Shown piece by piece: positions 45,080 through 53,302 of a DNA stretch of 64,000 nucleotides. The notes under the pieces were generated by a model that saw only the letters and a list, made by a program, of their open reading frames with translations, made no database searches and was not told where the DNA came from. The position numbers and the translations under genes are program-made. Source of the stretch: Planctomycetota bacterium (GTDB taxonomy: Bacteria > Planctomycetota > UBA1135); the NCBI GenBank assembly GCA_027623295.1, contig JAQBXR010000015.1, forward strand, positions 1 through 64,000, in the 5' to 3' direction. Each line of letters starts with the position of its first letter. The stretch's first letter is position 1.

Positions 45080-48013
45080 ATGCTCAGGCTCCCCCTGACA
45101 CGAGAAATCATGCAACGCTTACTGCTTCCGATGCTCCTGTTGCTCGCTTTATGCGGCACAGCCCTCTTTTTCCTTTTCCAAACTACCGAGAGTGAGGACC
45201 CGATAGGTGAGTCCACTTTGGTGGAAGGGGATGCGCAGTTAGAAGCTGCAGATGACGTCGCGAAGGCGGGCGCCCTGGACTCCGAAGAAGGTGTGGAGGG
45301 CGCCACAAGTTTGACTCGTTCGGTGCAAGCACAAGGTGACGATGCCACCAACCGTGCGAAGATTGAAAACGCTTCCTATGTCCGTGCGCGCCTGGTCGAT
45401 GAGCAAGGGAACGCAATATCCGGAAGCAGTTTGAGTGCGCTGAAAACGCAACGCTTCGGCGATGGCGATTTGCTCAGCGAAGGTCAGAGTGATACCCATG
45501 GCAACATTCGTTTAGAAGTGCCTTCGGACATACCGTTGAATCTACGTAGCCGCGGTGATTTTTGGGCGCCTCAATCCTTTGAGTTAGCCGCGCTACAGCC
45601 AGGGGAAGAGTTGGATTTGGGTGCACTTACCATGGCCTCGGCCGACACTTTGACCGGGCGCGTGGTGGATCCAAATGGAAAGCCTGTGCCTAACGCAAGC
45701 ATCGACTTGGTGGAAAGTGGTTCTTCCATCATTAGTGGGTCCTCGGTGAATCGCAAAGCCACCACCGATGCGCGTGGCGTGTATCAGATTGGCGGAGTTC
45801 CGGCTGGAATCTACCGTTTGAATGCCATTTCCAAGGGGTTTTCGCCAGCCATGGCAGATCCCGTGGTCGTGAATGGACGCGGCGAAACCCAAGACGTGCC
45901 ACTGCAACTCGGTTCTGGACGAACTGTAACTGGCGTAGTGCTTGACGCCGATAATCGTCCCATAGAGGGTGCCACAGTGAGCCCTAATCGAGGTTTCTCA
46001 AGCACTAATTTTATCGAGATCGATGACTCTGGCATGGTGCAAAGCACCGATGGCGCGCTTACCAATGCGCAAGGCGAGTTTCGCATGACCGGTTTAGATA
46101 AAAATGAAAACTCGGTGGTGGTGCGTGGCAAAGGTTTTGCAACACAACGTCCAACCGTTCCTGAAACGGGCGAAGACTTGGTGGTTCACTTGGAACGCAG
46201 CTTGACCATCTCTGGGAAAGTAGTTGGCCCCAATGGCAAGCCGGTGGCCAATGCTGAGATCATATTGAATCGTATAAGCGGTTCGGAATTTGAAAACCAG
46301 ATTGAAAACCCGAGAGGGAATCTACGTAACGACAACAAGACCAAGGCCGACGGCGCCTTTGAAATCACTGGCTTGCGCGCCGGGGAATATTCCATCAACG
46401 CCTATGCGCCTATTGGACAAATCATCGACTTTCCTTTGAACTTGTCGCAAGATGTGACCGGCTTGAGCATTCCTTTAGAAGCTGCCCGCCATCTCGTGGT
46501 TTTGGTCTCCAATAGCGCCGGAGAGCCCGTTGCCGACGCTTCCGTAGCATTACGCACTGCAGGATCCGATGCCAGTTGGGGCGACTTGGAGTTCGAAGTG
46601 ACCCATAGCGGAAGTGCGGATGATGGAGATGGCGAAAGTGCAAGCACTCGTATTTCCTCCTTCTCGCCAGCCGTCCGCGGCACCACCGATGCCTTTGGCC
46701 GTGCCATGCTTTATGGCGTGCCATCGGGGTCCTATGACCTCACCGTCACTGCCGAAGATTATGCTGACCGCACTACCAGCTTGGAGCGCGTAGATCATGC
46801 GCAAGAGGAGCAAGTCACTTTGTCGGTCGCATCGCAGCTGGTGGTTTTTGCGATGACTCCAGATGAGGTTGCCTTGCCCGGCGTCGACATCTATCTAAAA
46901 CCACTCGATCGCGAAGGCGAAGTTCTAAGTCAAACCAGTGACACGACTGGCCGTGCGGTTTGGCCGCGCTTGGAGTCTGGGCGCTATGAAGTGGGTTACC
47001 GTGAAGCCAAAGCGCAAGCCGGCGACGGCATAGTGTTCAGCTTTGCCGGCGGTGGTCCAGAGAAGACTTTGCATCCAGTGGAGCAAGTCGATGTACAGGG
47101 CCTCGGTCGCACGGAGTTTGTCTTGAAGATTGAAGACCTCAGCCTGGCCACGGTTTTGGTCACCCGCAACGGCGCGCCAGCCGGTGGTGTGGAAGCCTGG
47201 CTTGAAAAACCGCCTAGTGGCCCCATGGCCGGCGGAATGGACTTGAATCGCCCCAAGGGCAACACCACCAATGCTGATGGCCGCACCTTTTTGGAGCCCA
47301 AAGAGCCAGGCAAGTACATCCTCGTAGTGCGCGCCGGACGTCAAGCACCACAAGTGTGCATTTATGTCGAACTCGTTATTGGTCAGCAGGAATTTGAAGT
47401 TGAGATTCCAGGCGCAACGGTCGTGGGTAATCTTTTTGCCGATAGCCGCCCCATGGTGGGTGCAAGTCTCAGTTTGGAGCGCGACACCACCGGTCAAGAA
47501 AACGCACCTCGGACCCAAAAGATTGCCATCATGATGGTGGACAACGGCGATGGCCCAGTCATGGAAATGGCAAGCGGAACCCCGGGTGATGCGAGTGCGG
47601 TTTCCGACCGCAAAGGTGATTTTCGATTCGTCGATGTGCCGGCAGGAAACTGGGTGGTGAAGTGTCGTGCCAAGGGCTATGAGCGATGGACTTCAGATCC
47701 TTTCACGGTTGGCGAAGGGAAAGACGTCGACCTTGGGACGCATCGTCTGCAGCAGGGTGCGAGTCTCTCCGGTGCCGATGCTTCTTATAATCCGGAATCG
47801 ACTGGCCGCAGCATGTTCGGTCGAAACTCACTGATCCTGTTGCGTGATGCTGCTGACGGCATGGTTGACATTTGCATGACCGGGGAAGACGGACGTTACT
47901 TCTTTAAGGATTTGGCTCCAGGTTCTTACACCGTGACGTATGGTGATTACACCTCTGAAGTGTTGGAGATTCAGGCTGGCGAACAGGTGAATCACGACCT
48001 TCCGAAGAAGTAG
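45080..48013 (+). CDS. Large exported protein of carboxypeptidase-regulatory-like repeats
   Basis: A 977-residue protein with an N-terminal hydrophobic anchor (about residues 15-34) and an acidic stretch. About nine beta-sandwich units of 80-100 residues follow, each opening with phrases like GRVVDPNGKPVPNASI, GVVLDADNRPIEGATV or GKVVGPNGKPVANAEI. These are CarboxypepD_reg-like/CnaB-type domains, which serve as rigid stalks or adhesive modules. No sortase or autotransporter signal is visible. A TATAGA only ten bases before the ATG at 45080 makes the second Met (45110) a possible true start. It heads a tightly packed operon that runs to purB. Confidence 0.8.
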   Translation: MLRLPLTREIMQRLLLPMLLLLALCGTALFFLFQTTESEDPIGESTLVEGDAQLEAADDVAKAGALDSEEGVEGATSLTRSVQAQGDDATNRAKIENASYVRARLVDEQGNAISGSSLSALKTQRFGDGDLLSEGQSDTHGNIRLEVPSDIPLNLRSRGDFWAPQSFELAALQPGEELDLGALTMASADTLTGRVVDPNGKPVPNASIDLVESGSSIISGSSVNRKATTDARGVYQIGGVPAGIYRLNAISKGFSPAMADPVVVNGRGETQDVPLQLGSGRTVTGVVLDADNRPIEGATVSPNRGFSSTNFIEIDDSGMVQSTDGALTNAQGEFRMTGLDKNENSVVVRGKGFATQRPTVPETGEDLVVHLERSLTISGKVVGPNGKPVANAEIILNRISGSEFENQIENPRGNLRNDNKTKADGAFEITGLRAGEYSINAYAPIGQIIDFPLNLSQDVTGLSIPLEAARHLVVLVSNSAGEPVADASVALRTAGSDASWGDLEFEVTHSGSADDGDGESASTRISSFSPAVRGTTDAFGRAMLYGVPSGSYDLTVTAEDYADRTTSLERVDHAQEEQVTLSVASQLVVFAMTPDEVALPGVDIYLKPLDREGEVLSQTSDTTGRAVWPRLESGRYEVGYREAKAQAGDGIVFSFAGGGPEKTLHPVEQVDVQGLGRTEFVLKIEDLSLATVLVTRNGAPAGGVEAWLEKPPSGPMAGGMDLNRPKGNTTNADGRTFLEPKEPGKYILVVRAGRQAPQVCIYVELVIGQQEFEVEIPGATVVGNLFADSRPMVGASLSLERDTTGQENAPRTQKIAIMMVDNGDGPVMEMASGTPGDASAVSDRKGDFRFVDVPAGNWVVKCRAKGYERWTSDPFTVGEGKDVDLGTHRLQQGASLSGADASYNPESTGRSMFGRNSLILLRDAADGMVDICMTGEDGRYFFKDLAPGSYTVTYGDYTSEVLEIQAGEQVNHDLPKK

Positions 48014-48022
48014 CATGGTCAT

Positions 48023-48601
48023 GTGGCAAAGCTGCGCATTTTGGGAATCGATCCTGGTAGCCAGGTTGTGGGTTGGGCGATTGCCGAATCCGACGGTCGT
48101 GGTCAGCTTGCCCGCATAGATTCCGGCGCCTGGACCCTCGGTCGCGCACCGACTGCAATGGGGGTCCGGCTGCATCGCCTTCACCAGCATTTGGTGGAAG
48201 TATTTGAGAAGTACCAACCGCAATCGGTGGCGCTCGAAGCGGCCTTCTTTGGGAAAAACGCACAGTCGGCACTACGTATTGGAGAGGCGCGCGGGATCGT
48301 TCTGATGACGTCAGAAGCCTATGGGGTGCCTCTGGTGGAGCTTTCGCCGGCCACCGTGAAGGTCCGCGTGGCTGGCACTGGCTCGGCGACCAAGGAGCAA
48401 GTTGAGCATTTGGTGCGTGTGCACTATGGATTGACCGACTTTGAGCCCGCTACCGCAGACGAGTCTGATGCTCTGGCGGTGGCCGCTTGCGCTCTCCTAA
48501 ACCCGGCCGGCCAAGATGCGACTTCCTTTAAAACGTCTGATTCTGGGGGATTGGAACCGCGAAATCGCGGTAAGCTTCCTCCAGGAGCGACTTTTCAGTG
48601 A
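48023..48601 (+). CDS. ruvC: Holliday junction resolvase RuvC
   Basis: Endonuclease that cuts Holliday junctions during recombination and fork repair. The 192 residues start at GTG 48023. Catalytic acidic residues are visible in LGIDPGSQVVGWA, ALEAAFFGKNAQSALRIGEARG and ADESDALAVAACAL. It is slightly longer than usual owing to a low-complexity tail of about 30 residues. RuvA and RuvB are not in the window. The following unknown gene overlaps its stop (GTGA), so the two are translationally coupled. Confidence 0.95.
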   Translation: MAKLRILGIDPGSQVVGWAIAESDGRGQLARIDSGAWTLGRAPTAMGVRLHRLHQHLVEVFEKYQPQSVALEAAFFGKNAQSALRIGEARGIVLMTSEAYGVPLVELSPATVKVRVAGTGSATKEQVEHLVRVHYGLTDFEPATADESDALAVAACALLNPAGQDATSFKTSDSGGLEPRNRGKLPPGATFQ

Positions 48602-49350
48602 CCCCCCCTAAGGAAAAGACGAGCTGGGATTTCGACGAATTTTCGAAGTGGCTCGCACATCATCCGGAATCCCTAGAACCAGGGATGCGGATGCTTGAGC
48701 ATGGATTGGATTTGGGGTCCGAGTTGACGGTGGAAGTTTGCGGCGTGGATGGTCTGGGCCGCCCGTGCCTCATGTTGCATGTGGAGCAGTTTCAGGCCTC
48801 CGTCTACGACAAAATCCTCCTGCTCATTGCAAGGTTGCGTGGAGGAGGCGAGCGCTATCGCGATCTCTTTGCGCGCCCGAATGAGCCGCGCCTTTTCTTG
48901 CTCGCCCCAAGTTTTCCGGATGCCGCCCGCGAGCGCTTGGAGTTGCTGGCCAGCGCCTTTCCCTTACGTTGCTTTCGCATTGGCCCGCCGGAAAATGGAC
49001 GAGCGCTTCCATCGATCCAACTGGTGGAAATGATTTCGAAGATACACAACTTGGAATACCTTTCCATGTTGGATCCAAAATTCGAAACACGGTTTGCACG
49101 CCGCCTGCTTCAAGCTTGCTCGGCACTGCAGCCAGCTGTGCTCTGCCAAGGTGGAGATTGGCCGCTGCTTTTGACCAGCGCCACCGGCCCCGTGGCCACC
49201 CTCATGCGCGGTGAAGACCATTTGTACTTTGCCGTACCCGGCAAACTTCGCGGTTCCTCTTTGCTCTTGCTCCAAGACGACGATGCCGTGGACCTCGCGA
49301 TTGACCATCTTTTGCGCATGCAGGAAAAAGGCGGGTCCAACGCAGCTTAA
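48598..49350 (+). CDS. Unknown protein coupled to ruvC
   Basis: A 250-residue soluble protein starting at GTG 48598 and overlapping the ruvC stop by four bases. I do not recognise the family. The stretch VEVCGVDGLGRPCLMLHVEQ (about residues 45-64) followed by helices and RLFLLAPSF vaguely recalls a PD-(D/E)xK nuclease core in which the Lys is missing; this is weak. Coupling to ruvC and closeness to a HhH protein suggest DNA metabolism, by context only. A HhH gene follows after 14 bases. Confidence 0.55.
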   Translation: MTPPKEKTSWDFDEFSKWLAHHPESLEPGMRMLEHGLDLGSELTVEVCGVDGLGRPCLMLHVEQFQASVYDKILLLIARLRGGGERYRDLFARPNEPRLFLLAPSFPDAARERLELLASAFPLRCFRIGPPENGRALPSIQLVEMISKIHNLEYLSMLDPKFETRFARRLLQACSALQPAVLCQGGDWPLLLTSATGPVATLMRGEDHLYFAVPGKLRGSSLLLLQDDDAVDLAIDHLLRMQEKGGSNAA

Positions 49351-49364
49351 GCCGTCTGCCAAGG

Positions 49365-49700
49365 GTGAAGAACTGGCACCACGACGTCTTGCTCGCCGCA
49401 CTTTTGCTGATTGCTGCCGTGCGTGGCGCTTCCCTCCCCAGCGCGGAGCGTTATCCGGGGTGGGCCGAGCCCGGCGGGGGACCGGAAAATCTTATTCCCG
49501 ATCTCGCTCACGACGATGCCCTGCGCTTAAGTTGGCTGCCAGGCGTAGGAGCCTACCGGGCTCAGCAAATCGTGAAGCAACGCCCCTTCCTGCAAGTGCC
49601 GCTCACCCCGCAACGCCTGGCCTTATTGCCAGGAATCGGGGAGACCACGGCGAAGGATGTGGCGGCGTGGTACGCGTCGTTAGAATATGGGGATGAATAG
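49365..49700 (+). CDS. Exported ComEA-like helix-hairpin-helix protein
   Basis: A 111-residue protein starting at GTG 49365, with an N-terminal hydrophobic segment (about residues 7-22). Two helix-hairpin-helix motifs follow, LSWLPGVGAYRAQQIV and LALLPGIGETTAKDVAAW, the ComEA-type arrangement that binds DNA without sequence specificity. In other bacteria ComEA receives incoming DNA in the periplasm during transformation. No other competence genes are present here. It overlaps nadC by eight bases. Confidence 0.8.
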   Translation: MKNWHHDVLLAALLLIAAVRGASLPSAERYPGWAEPGGGPENLIPDLAHDDALRLSWLPGVGAYRAQQIVKQRPFLQVPLTPQRLALLPGIGETTAKDVAAWYASLEYGDE

Positions 49701-50550
49701 AGGTTCGATATACCTCGAAGGTGTCGCGAGCACGGTGGCTTTGGCTCTCGAGGAGGACCACGCCATGGCGGATGCCACCTCAGGCGCTGTAGTGCCATCC
49801 TCTGCCCGCGCTAGGGCCGAGATTGTGGCGCGCGCCAATGGAGTCCTGTCGGGCTGTGCTTATGCACACGAAGCGCTTGTGCAATGCGATCCCAGCATGC
49901 AAATCCATTGGCTTAAATCCGATGGCAGCGCCGTGGTAGCAGGCGACCAAGTTTTGACTTGTGAAGGTTCTGCGATTGGAATCCTTGCCGCCGAACGCAC
50001 CGCACTGAACTTTTTGCAACAGCTAAGTGGAGTCGCCACGCAAACCGCTTTGGCGGTGGCACAAGCGGGAACGGTGCGAGTTTTGGATACTCGAAAAACC
50101 GTCCCACTCCATCGTGACGCGCAGAAGGCCGCCGTGGTCCATGGTGGGGGTGAGAACCATCGCCGCGATTTGGAGGATCAGTTGCTGCTCAAAGAAAACC
50201 ACTTTGCGCTTTCGGGTATGTCCTATGCCGCGACCGTTGAAGCCGCCATCGCACAGGCCATGGGCCGCAAGGTTGGCGTCGAGGCGGAAACTTATGAGCA
50301 AGCGCAAGAAGCACTTGCTGCCGGTGCCGCTTATGTGCTGTTGGATAACCTCAAGGGCAGTGCCTTGCGTGAAGTTGCAGGTCGCCTGCTCGAGGAGTTC
50401 CCACTTGCTGAGCTTGAGGCCAGCGGTGGCTATTCCATTGACGAACTCTCGGGCCTTGCAGGAATGGGCCTCCATCGAGTTTCCATAGGTGGCTTAACGC
50501 ACTCGGTTCCGGCCTTAGATCTCTCCATGCTGTTGCAGCCGGTGACCTAA
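49693..50550 (+). CDS. nadC: Nicotinate-nucleotide pyrophosphorylase (carboxylating)
   Basis: Converts quinolinate and PRPP to nicotinate mononucleotide in de novo NAD synthesis. The 285 residues show ERTALNFLQQLSGVAT, the phosphate/quinolinate-binding LDTRKTVPLHR, GGGENHRRDLEDQLLLKENH, VEAETYEQAQEAL and LEASGGYSID. The start at 49693 (MNRGSI) is preferred; an ATG two codons earlier is possible. It is packed between the HhH gene and the VanZ-like gene. NadA and NadB are not in the window. Confidence 0.96.
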   Translation: MNRGSIYLEGVASTVALALEEDHAMADATSGAVVPSSARARAEIVARANGVLSGCAYAHEALVQCDPSMQIHWLKSDGSAVVAGDQVLTCEGSAIGILAAERTALNFLQQLSGVATQTALAVAQAGTVRVLDTRKTVPLHRDAQKAAVVHGGGENHRRDLEDQLLLKENHFALSGMSYAATVEAAIAQAMGRKVGVEAETYEQAQEALAAGAAYVLLDNLKGSALREVAGRLLEEFPLAELEASGGYSIDELSGLAGMGLHRVSIGGLTHSVPALDLSMLLQPVT

Positions 50551-50552
50551 TC

Positions 50553-51047
50553 TTGAACTATGCTCGCCTGCTCGAACTTCCCAAGGTACTCCGCCTCGCA
50601 GCATGTTTGGGTGCCTTAGTCGCGGTGTACATTCTGGGTGGCTTGCCCGGTGCGTACCGCCCAGCCAACGCCGGCGGTGCATGGTCTTACTTCAGCAACT
50701 TTTTGCATCAGCCTTTGTATGCAGGGGTTGGTTTGAGTCTCCTTTTAGCTCTTGGAAGTTCCAGTAACGCCAAGCGCGAATGGGCTCTAGCTGTAGTTTT
50801 CGCGCTTTGTATTGGGGTTTTAGATGAAATCCATCAATTCCAAACTAGCGCCCGTTCCTCCTCTTTGTGGGATCTTGGCAGCGATGCCTACGGCGCTTTT
50901 TGTGGCGTTTACATCGCTCATCTTTCGCAGACTCCCAAATGGCTGGTGCATCACGCCTTGCTGCTGGGCTTTCTCCTCTCGCTAGGTTTGGCATGGAATT
51001 GCCTGCCCTCTTTCGCGCCGGAAACACCTCTTCCCTTCCTCCGATGA
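50553..51047 (+). CDS. VanZ-like membrane protein
   Basis: A 164-residue protein with four hydrophobic segments and the VanZ-like signature DEIHQFQTSARSSSLWDLGSDAYGA. Members are widespread and of unsettled function; the founding member gives low-level teicoplanin resistance. The start is TTG at 50553, two bases after the nadC stop, and the stop overlaps the purB start as ATGA. Confidence 0.82.
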   Translation: MNYARLLELPKVLRLAACLGALVAVYILGGLPGAYRPANAGGAWSYFSNFLHQPLYAGVGLSLLLALGSSSNAKREWALAVVFALCIGVLDEIHQFQTSARSSSLWDLGSDAYGAFCGVYIAHLSQTPKWLVHHALLLGFLLSLGLAWNCLPSFAPETPLPFLR

Positions 51048-52483
51048 CGGACATTCACGACACCTACTCTTCTCCTCTTGCAACGCGTTACGCCAGTGGC
51101 GCCATGCAAAGTAATTTTTCCTATCGCAGCCGATCTTTGGTGTGGCGCGATTTGTGGATTGCACTTGCGGAGAGCGAACGCGAACTTGGCTTGAATATTT
51201 CCGAGAAGCAAGTCCAGGAACTCAAAGCGGCACGCGAAGACATCGACTTCGATCGGGTTGCCGAGCTTGAGCGCGATTTGCGTCACGATGTCATGGCCCA
51301 CGTGCATGCCTATGGCGAAAAAGCTCCAAGCGCTATGCCGATCATCCACCTTGGTGCTACTTCCTGTTATGTGGCGGACGGCGCCGATCTCGTTTGTATG
51401 CAGCGCGGCTTAGGCATCTTGCGCGCACGCTTGGTGGGTGTGATTCGTGCCCTTTCCGTGTTTGTGAATGAGCAGAGGCACTTGCCGGTTTTGGGTTTCA
51501 CCCATTTCCAGCCCGCGCAGCCCACCACCCTGGGCAAGCGAGCCTCTCTGTGGTTGCAAGATTTCATGCTCGACTTGGAAGAGATCGAAGATGTATTGGC
51601 GCGCTTGCCTTTCCGTGGTGTGAAAGGAACCACTGGAACCCAAGCCTCCTTTTTGCAGTTGTTTGATGGCGACCACAAGAAAGTGCGCGAGTTAGATGAC
51701 CGCATTACCAAGCGCATGGGTTTTTCCCGCAGTGTTTCCGTTTCTGGTCAAACCTACCCGCGTAAATGGGATGGCGTGGTACTCAATGCAGTCTCTGGTA
51801 TTGCAGCCTCTGCGGCAAAGTTCGCAGTCGACATTCGCCTGATGGCGCATCGTCGCGAGTTGGAGGAGCCGTTTGGCAAGAAGCAGATTGGCTCTTCGGC
51901 CATGCCCTACAAACGCAATCCAATGCGCAGCGAACGGATTGGGGCCTTGTCGCGTTACTTGCTGAACTTGGCGCCAAACGCATTGGATACGGCATCCAAC
52001 CAATGGATGGAACGTACCTTGGATGACTCTGCGAACCGCCGCATTACGATTCCTGAATCCTTCCTCGCCGCGGATGCGATTTTGCTCTTAGTGCAAGATG
52101 TGGGGTCGGGCCTGGTGCCATACCCGAATGTCATTGGGCAAAACCTTGCCAAGGAAATGCCATTCATGGCTACTGAGTCGATCCTTATGGCTTGCGTGCA
52201 AGCCGGCGGAGATCGTCAGGAACTGCACGAACTGATTCGTGTGCACAGCCATGAAGCCGCGTATCGCTTGAAGGCCGGAGATGGCCACAATGACCTTCTA
52301 GAGCGCATTGCCGCGGATCCAGCCTTTGCCGCAGTTGCCGGTACTCTTGATGACCTGGTCGACCCGAAGCACTTCGTCGGACGCGCTCCCGAGCAAGTCG
52401 AAGAATACTTGAAGGAGGTCGTCGCGCCGGTGTTGGAAGAGCGCGCTGGGGTTTCGGTGCCAGAAGGTGGCATCAAAGTCTGA
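51044..52483 (+). CDS. purB: Adenylosuccinate lyase
   Basis: Fumarase/aspartase-superfamily lyase that acts twice in AMP synthesis, on SAICAR and on adenylosuccinate. The 479 residues contain HLGATSCYVADGADL, the catalytic-region THFQPAQPTTLGKR, and the flexible signature loop GSSAMPYKRNPMRSE. Length and order are close to the longer PurB group seen in animals and many bacteria. The ATG at 51044 overlaps the VanZ-like gene. It ends the operon; its terminator appears to have been split by the GC-rich segment that follows. Confidence 0.95.
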   Translation: MTDIHDTYSSPLATRYASGAMQSNFSYRSRSLVWRDLWIALAESERELGLNISEKQVQELKAAREDIDFDRVAELERDLRHDVMAHVHAYGEKAPSAMPIIHLGATSCYVADGADLVCMQRGLGILRARLVGVIRALSVFVNEQRHLPVLGFTHFQPAQPTTLGKRASLWLQDFMLDLEEIEDVLARLPFRGVKGTTGTQASFLQLFDGDHKKVRELDDRITKRMGFSRSVSVSGQTYPRKWDGVVLNAVSGIAASAAKFAVDIRLMAHRRELEEPFGKKQIGSSAMPYKRNPMRSERIGALSRYLLNLAPNALDTASNQWMERTLDDSANRRITIPESFLAADAILLLVQDVGSGLVPYPNVIGQNLAKEMPFMATESILMACVQAGGDRQELHELIRVHSHEAAYRLKAGDGHNDLLERIAADPAFAAVAGTLDDLVDPKHFVGRAPEQVEEYLKEVVAPVLEERAGVSVPEGGIKV

Positions 52484-52503
52484 CCCTCCATCCAGGCAAA
52501 AAG

Positions 52504-52516
52504 AAAACCGTCACCC
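52504..52516. terminator. Left half-stem of a split terminator after purB
   Basis: AAAACCGTCACCC lies 20 bases after the purB stop, preceded by AAAAAG. Its exact reverse complement is found only at 57713-57725, where it runs into seven T. Brought together they make a perfect 13-bp bidirectional terminator. No pairing partner lies nearby on the left side. Confidence 0.75.
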
Positions 52517-52522
52517 GCGTAA

Positions 52523-53302
52523 ACGCTCGAGCGCAGCGATCTGCCGCCTTGGCAACGCGCGCGCATCCACCAATTGCTGCGCCGTTTCAATGCCTTCGAG
52601 GGCTACACCCTGGATCGTTATCCCATCGCGACCGCGATCTCGCCGCTCGACCGCGACGCGTTGTTGCGCTTGCGACCGAATGCGCGCGTCGAGGTGATCG
52701 CGAACGGAGTGGACTTGGAGATGTTCCGTCCGTTGCCGGACGTGGCCGAGAAGCCCGACAATCTGATCCTGTTCGGCAACATGGATTTCCTTCCCAACGT
52801 GGACGCCGCGATCCACTTCGCGCGCGAAATCCTGCCGCGCGTGCGCGAGCGGCGTCTGCAAGCGAACTTCACGATCGTTGGCACGCGGCCCTTGCCCGAG
52901 GTGCGCTTGCTCGCCGAGGAATTGGACGGAGTGGAAGTCACCGGCGGCGTGCCGGATCTGAAGCCCTGGATTCAGCGCGCCACCATGCTGGTTGCGCCGA
53001 TGCGCTTCGGTGCCGGGATGAAGAACAAGATCCTCGAAACGCTTGCGATGGAGAAGCCGGTGGTGACCAATCCGACCGGCATCGAATCCTTCGAGAGCGA
53101 AGTGCGCGGGCTGTTACGCGTGGCCCACGATGATCAAGAATTCGCGGACCTGGTCTGCGACTTGCTCGACGCGCCGGATGAACGGCGCCGCATCGGCACG
53201 GATGGGCGCGCGTTGATGCAGCGGCGACACTCCTGGGAGGTCGCCGCCACGCGCTATGAAGAGATCTTCGCCGAGCTCGCCGCTACTGCACCGTCAGCGT
53301 GA
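52523..53302 (+). pseudogene. Glycosyltransferase family 4, 5'-truncated
   Basis: The frame opens right after an in-frame TAA at 52520, seven bases inside the left junction, and begins in the middle of a GT4 protein (TLERSDLPPWQRARIHQLLRR). It continues through AISPLDRD, VEVIANGVDLEMFRP, LFGNMDFLPNVDAAIHFA, VAPMRFGAGMKNKILETLAM and PVVTNPTGIE. This is the complete C-terminal nucleotide-sugar domain, but roughly 150 residues of the acceptor domain are absent. A TTG at 52574 could start translation of the remainder, which would not be active alone. It overlaps the convergent choice-of-anchor B gene by 20 bases. Confidence 0.8.
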
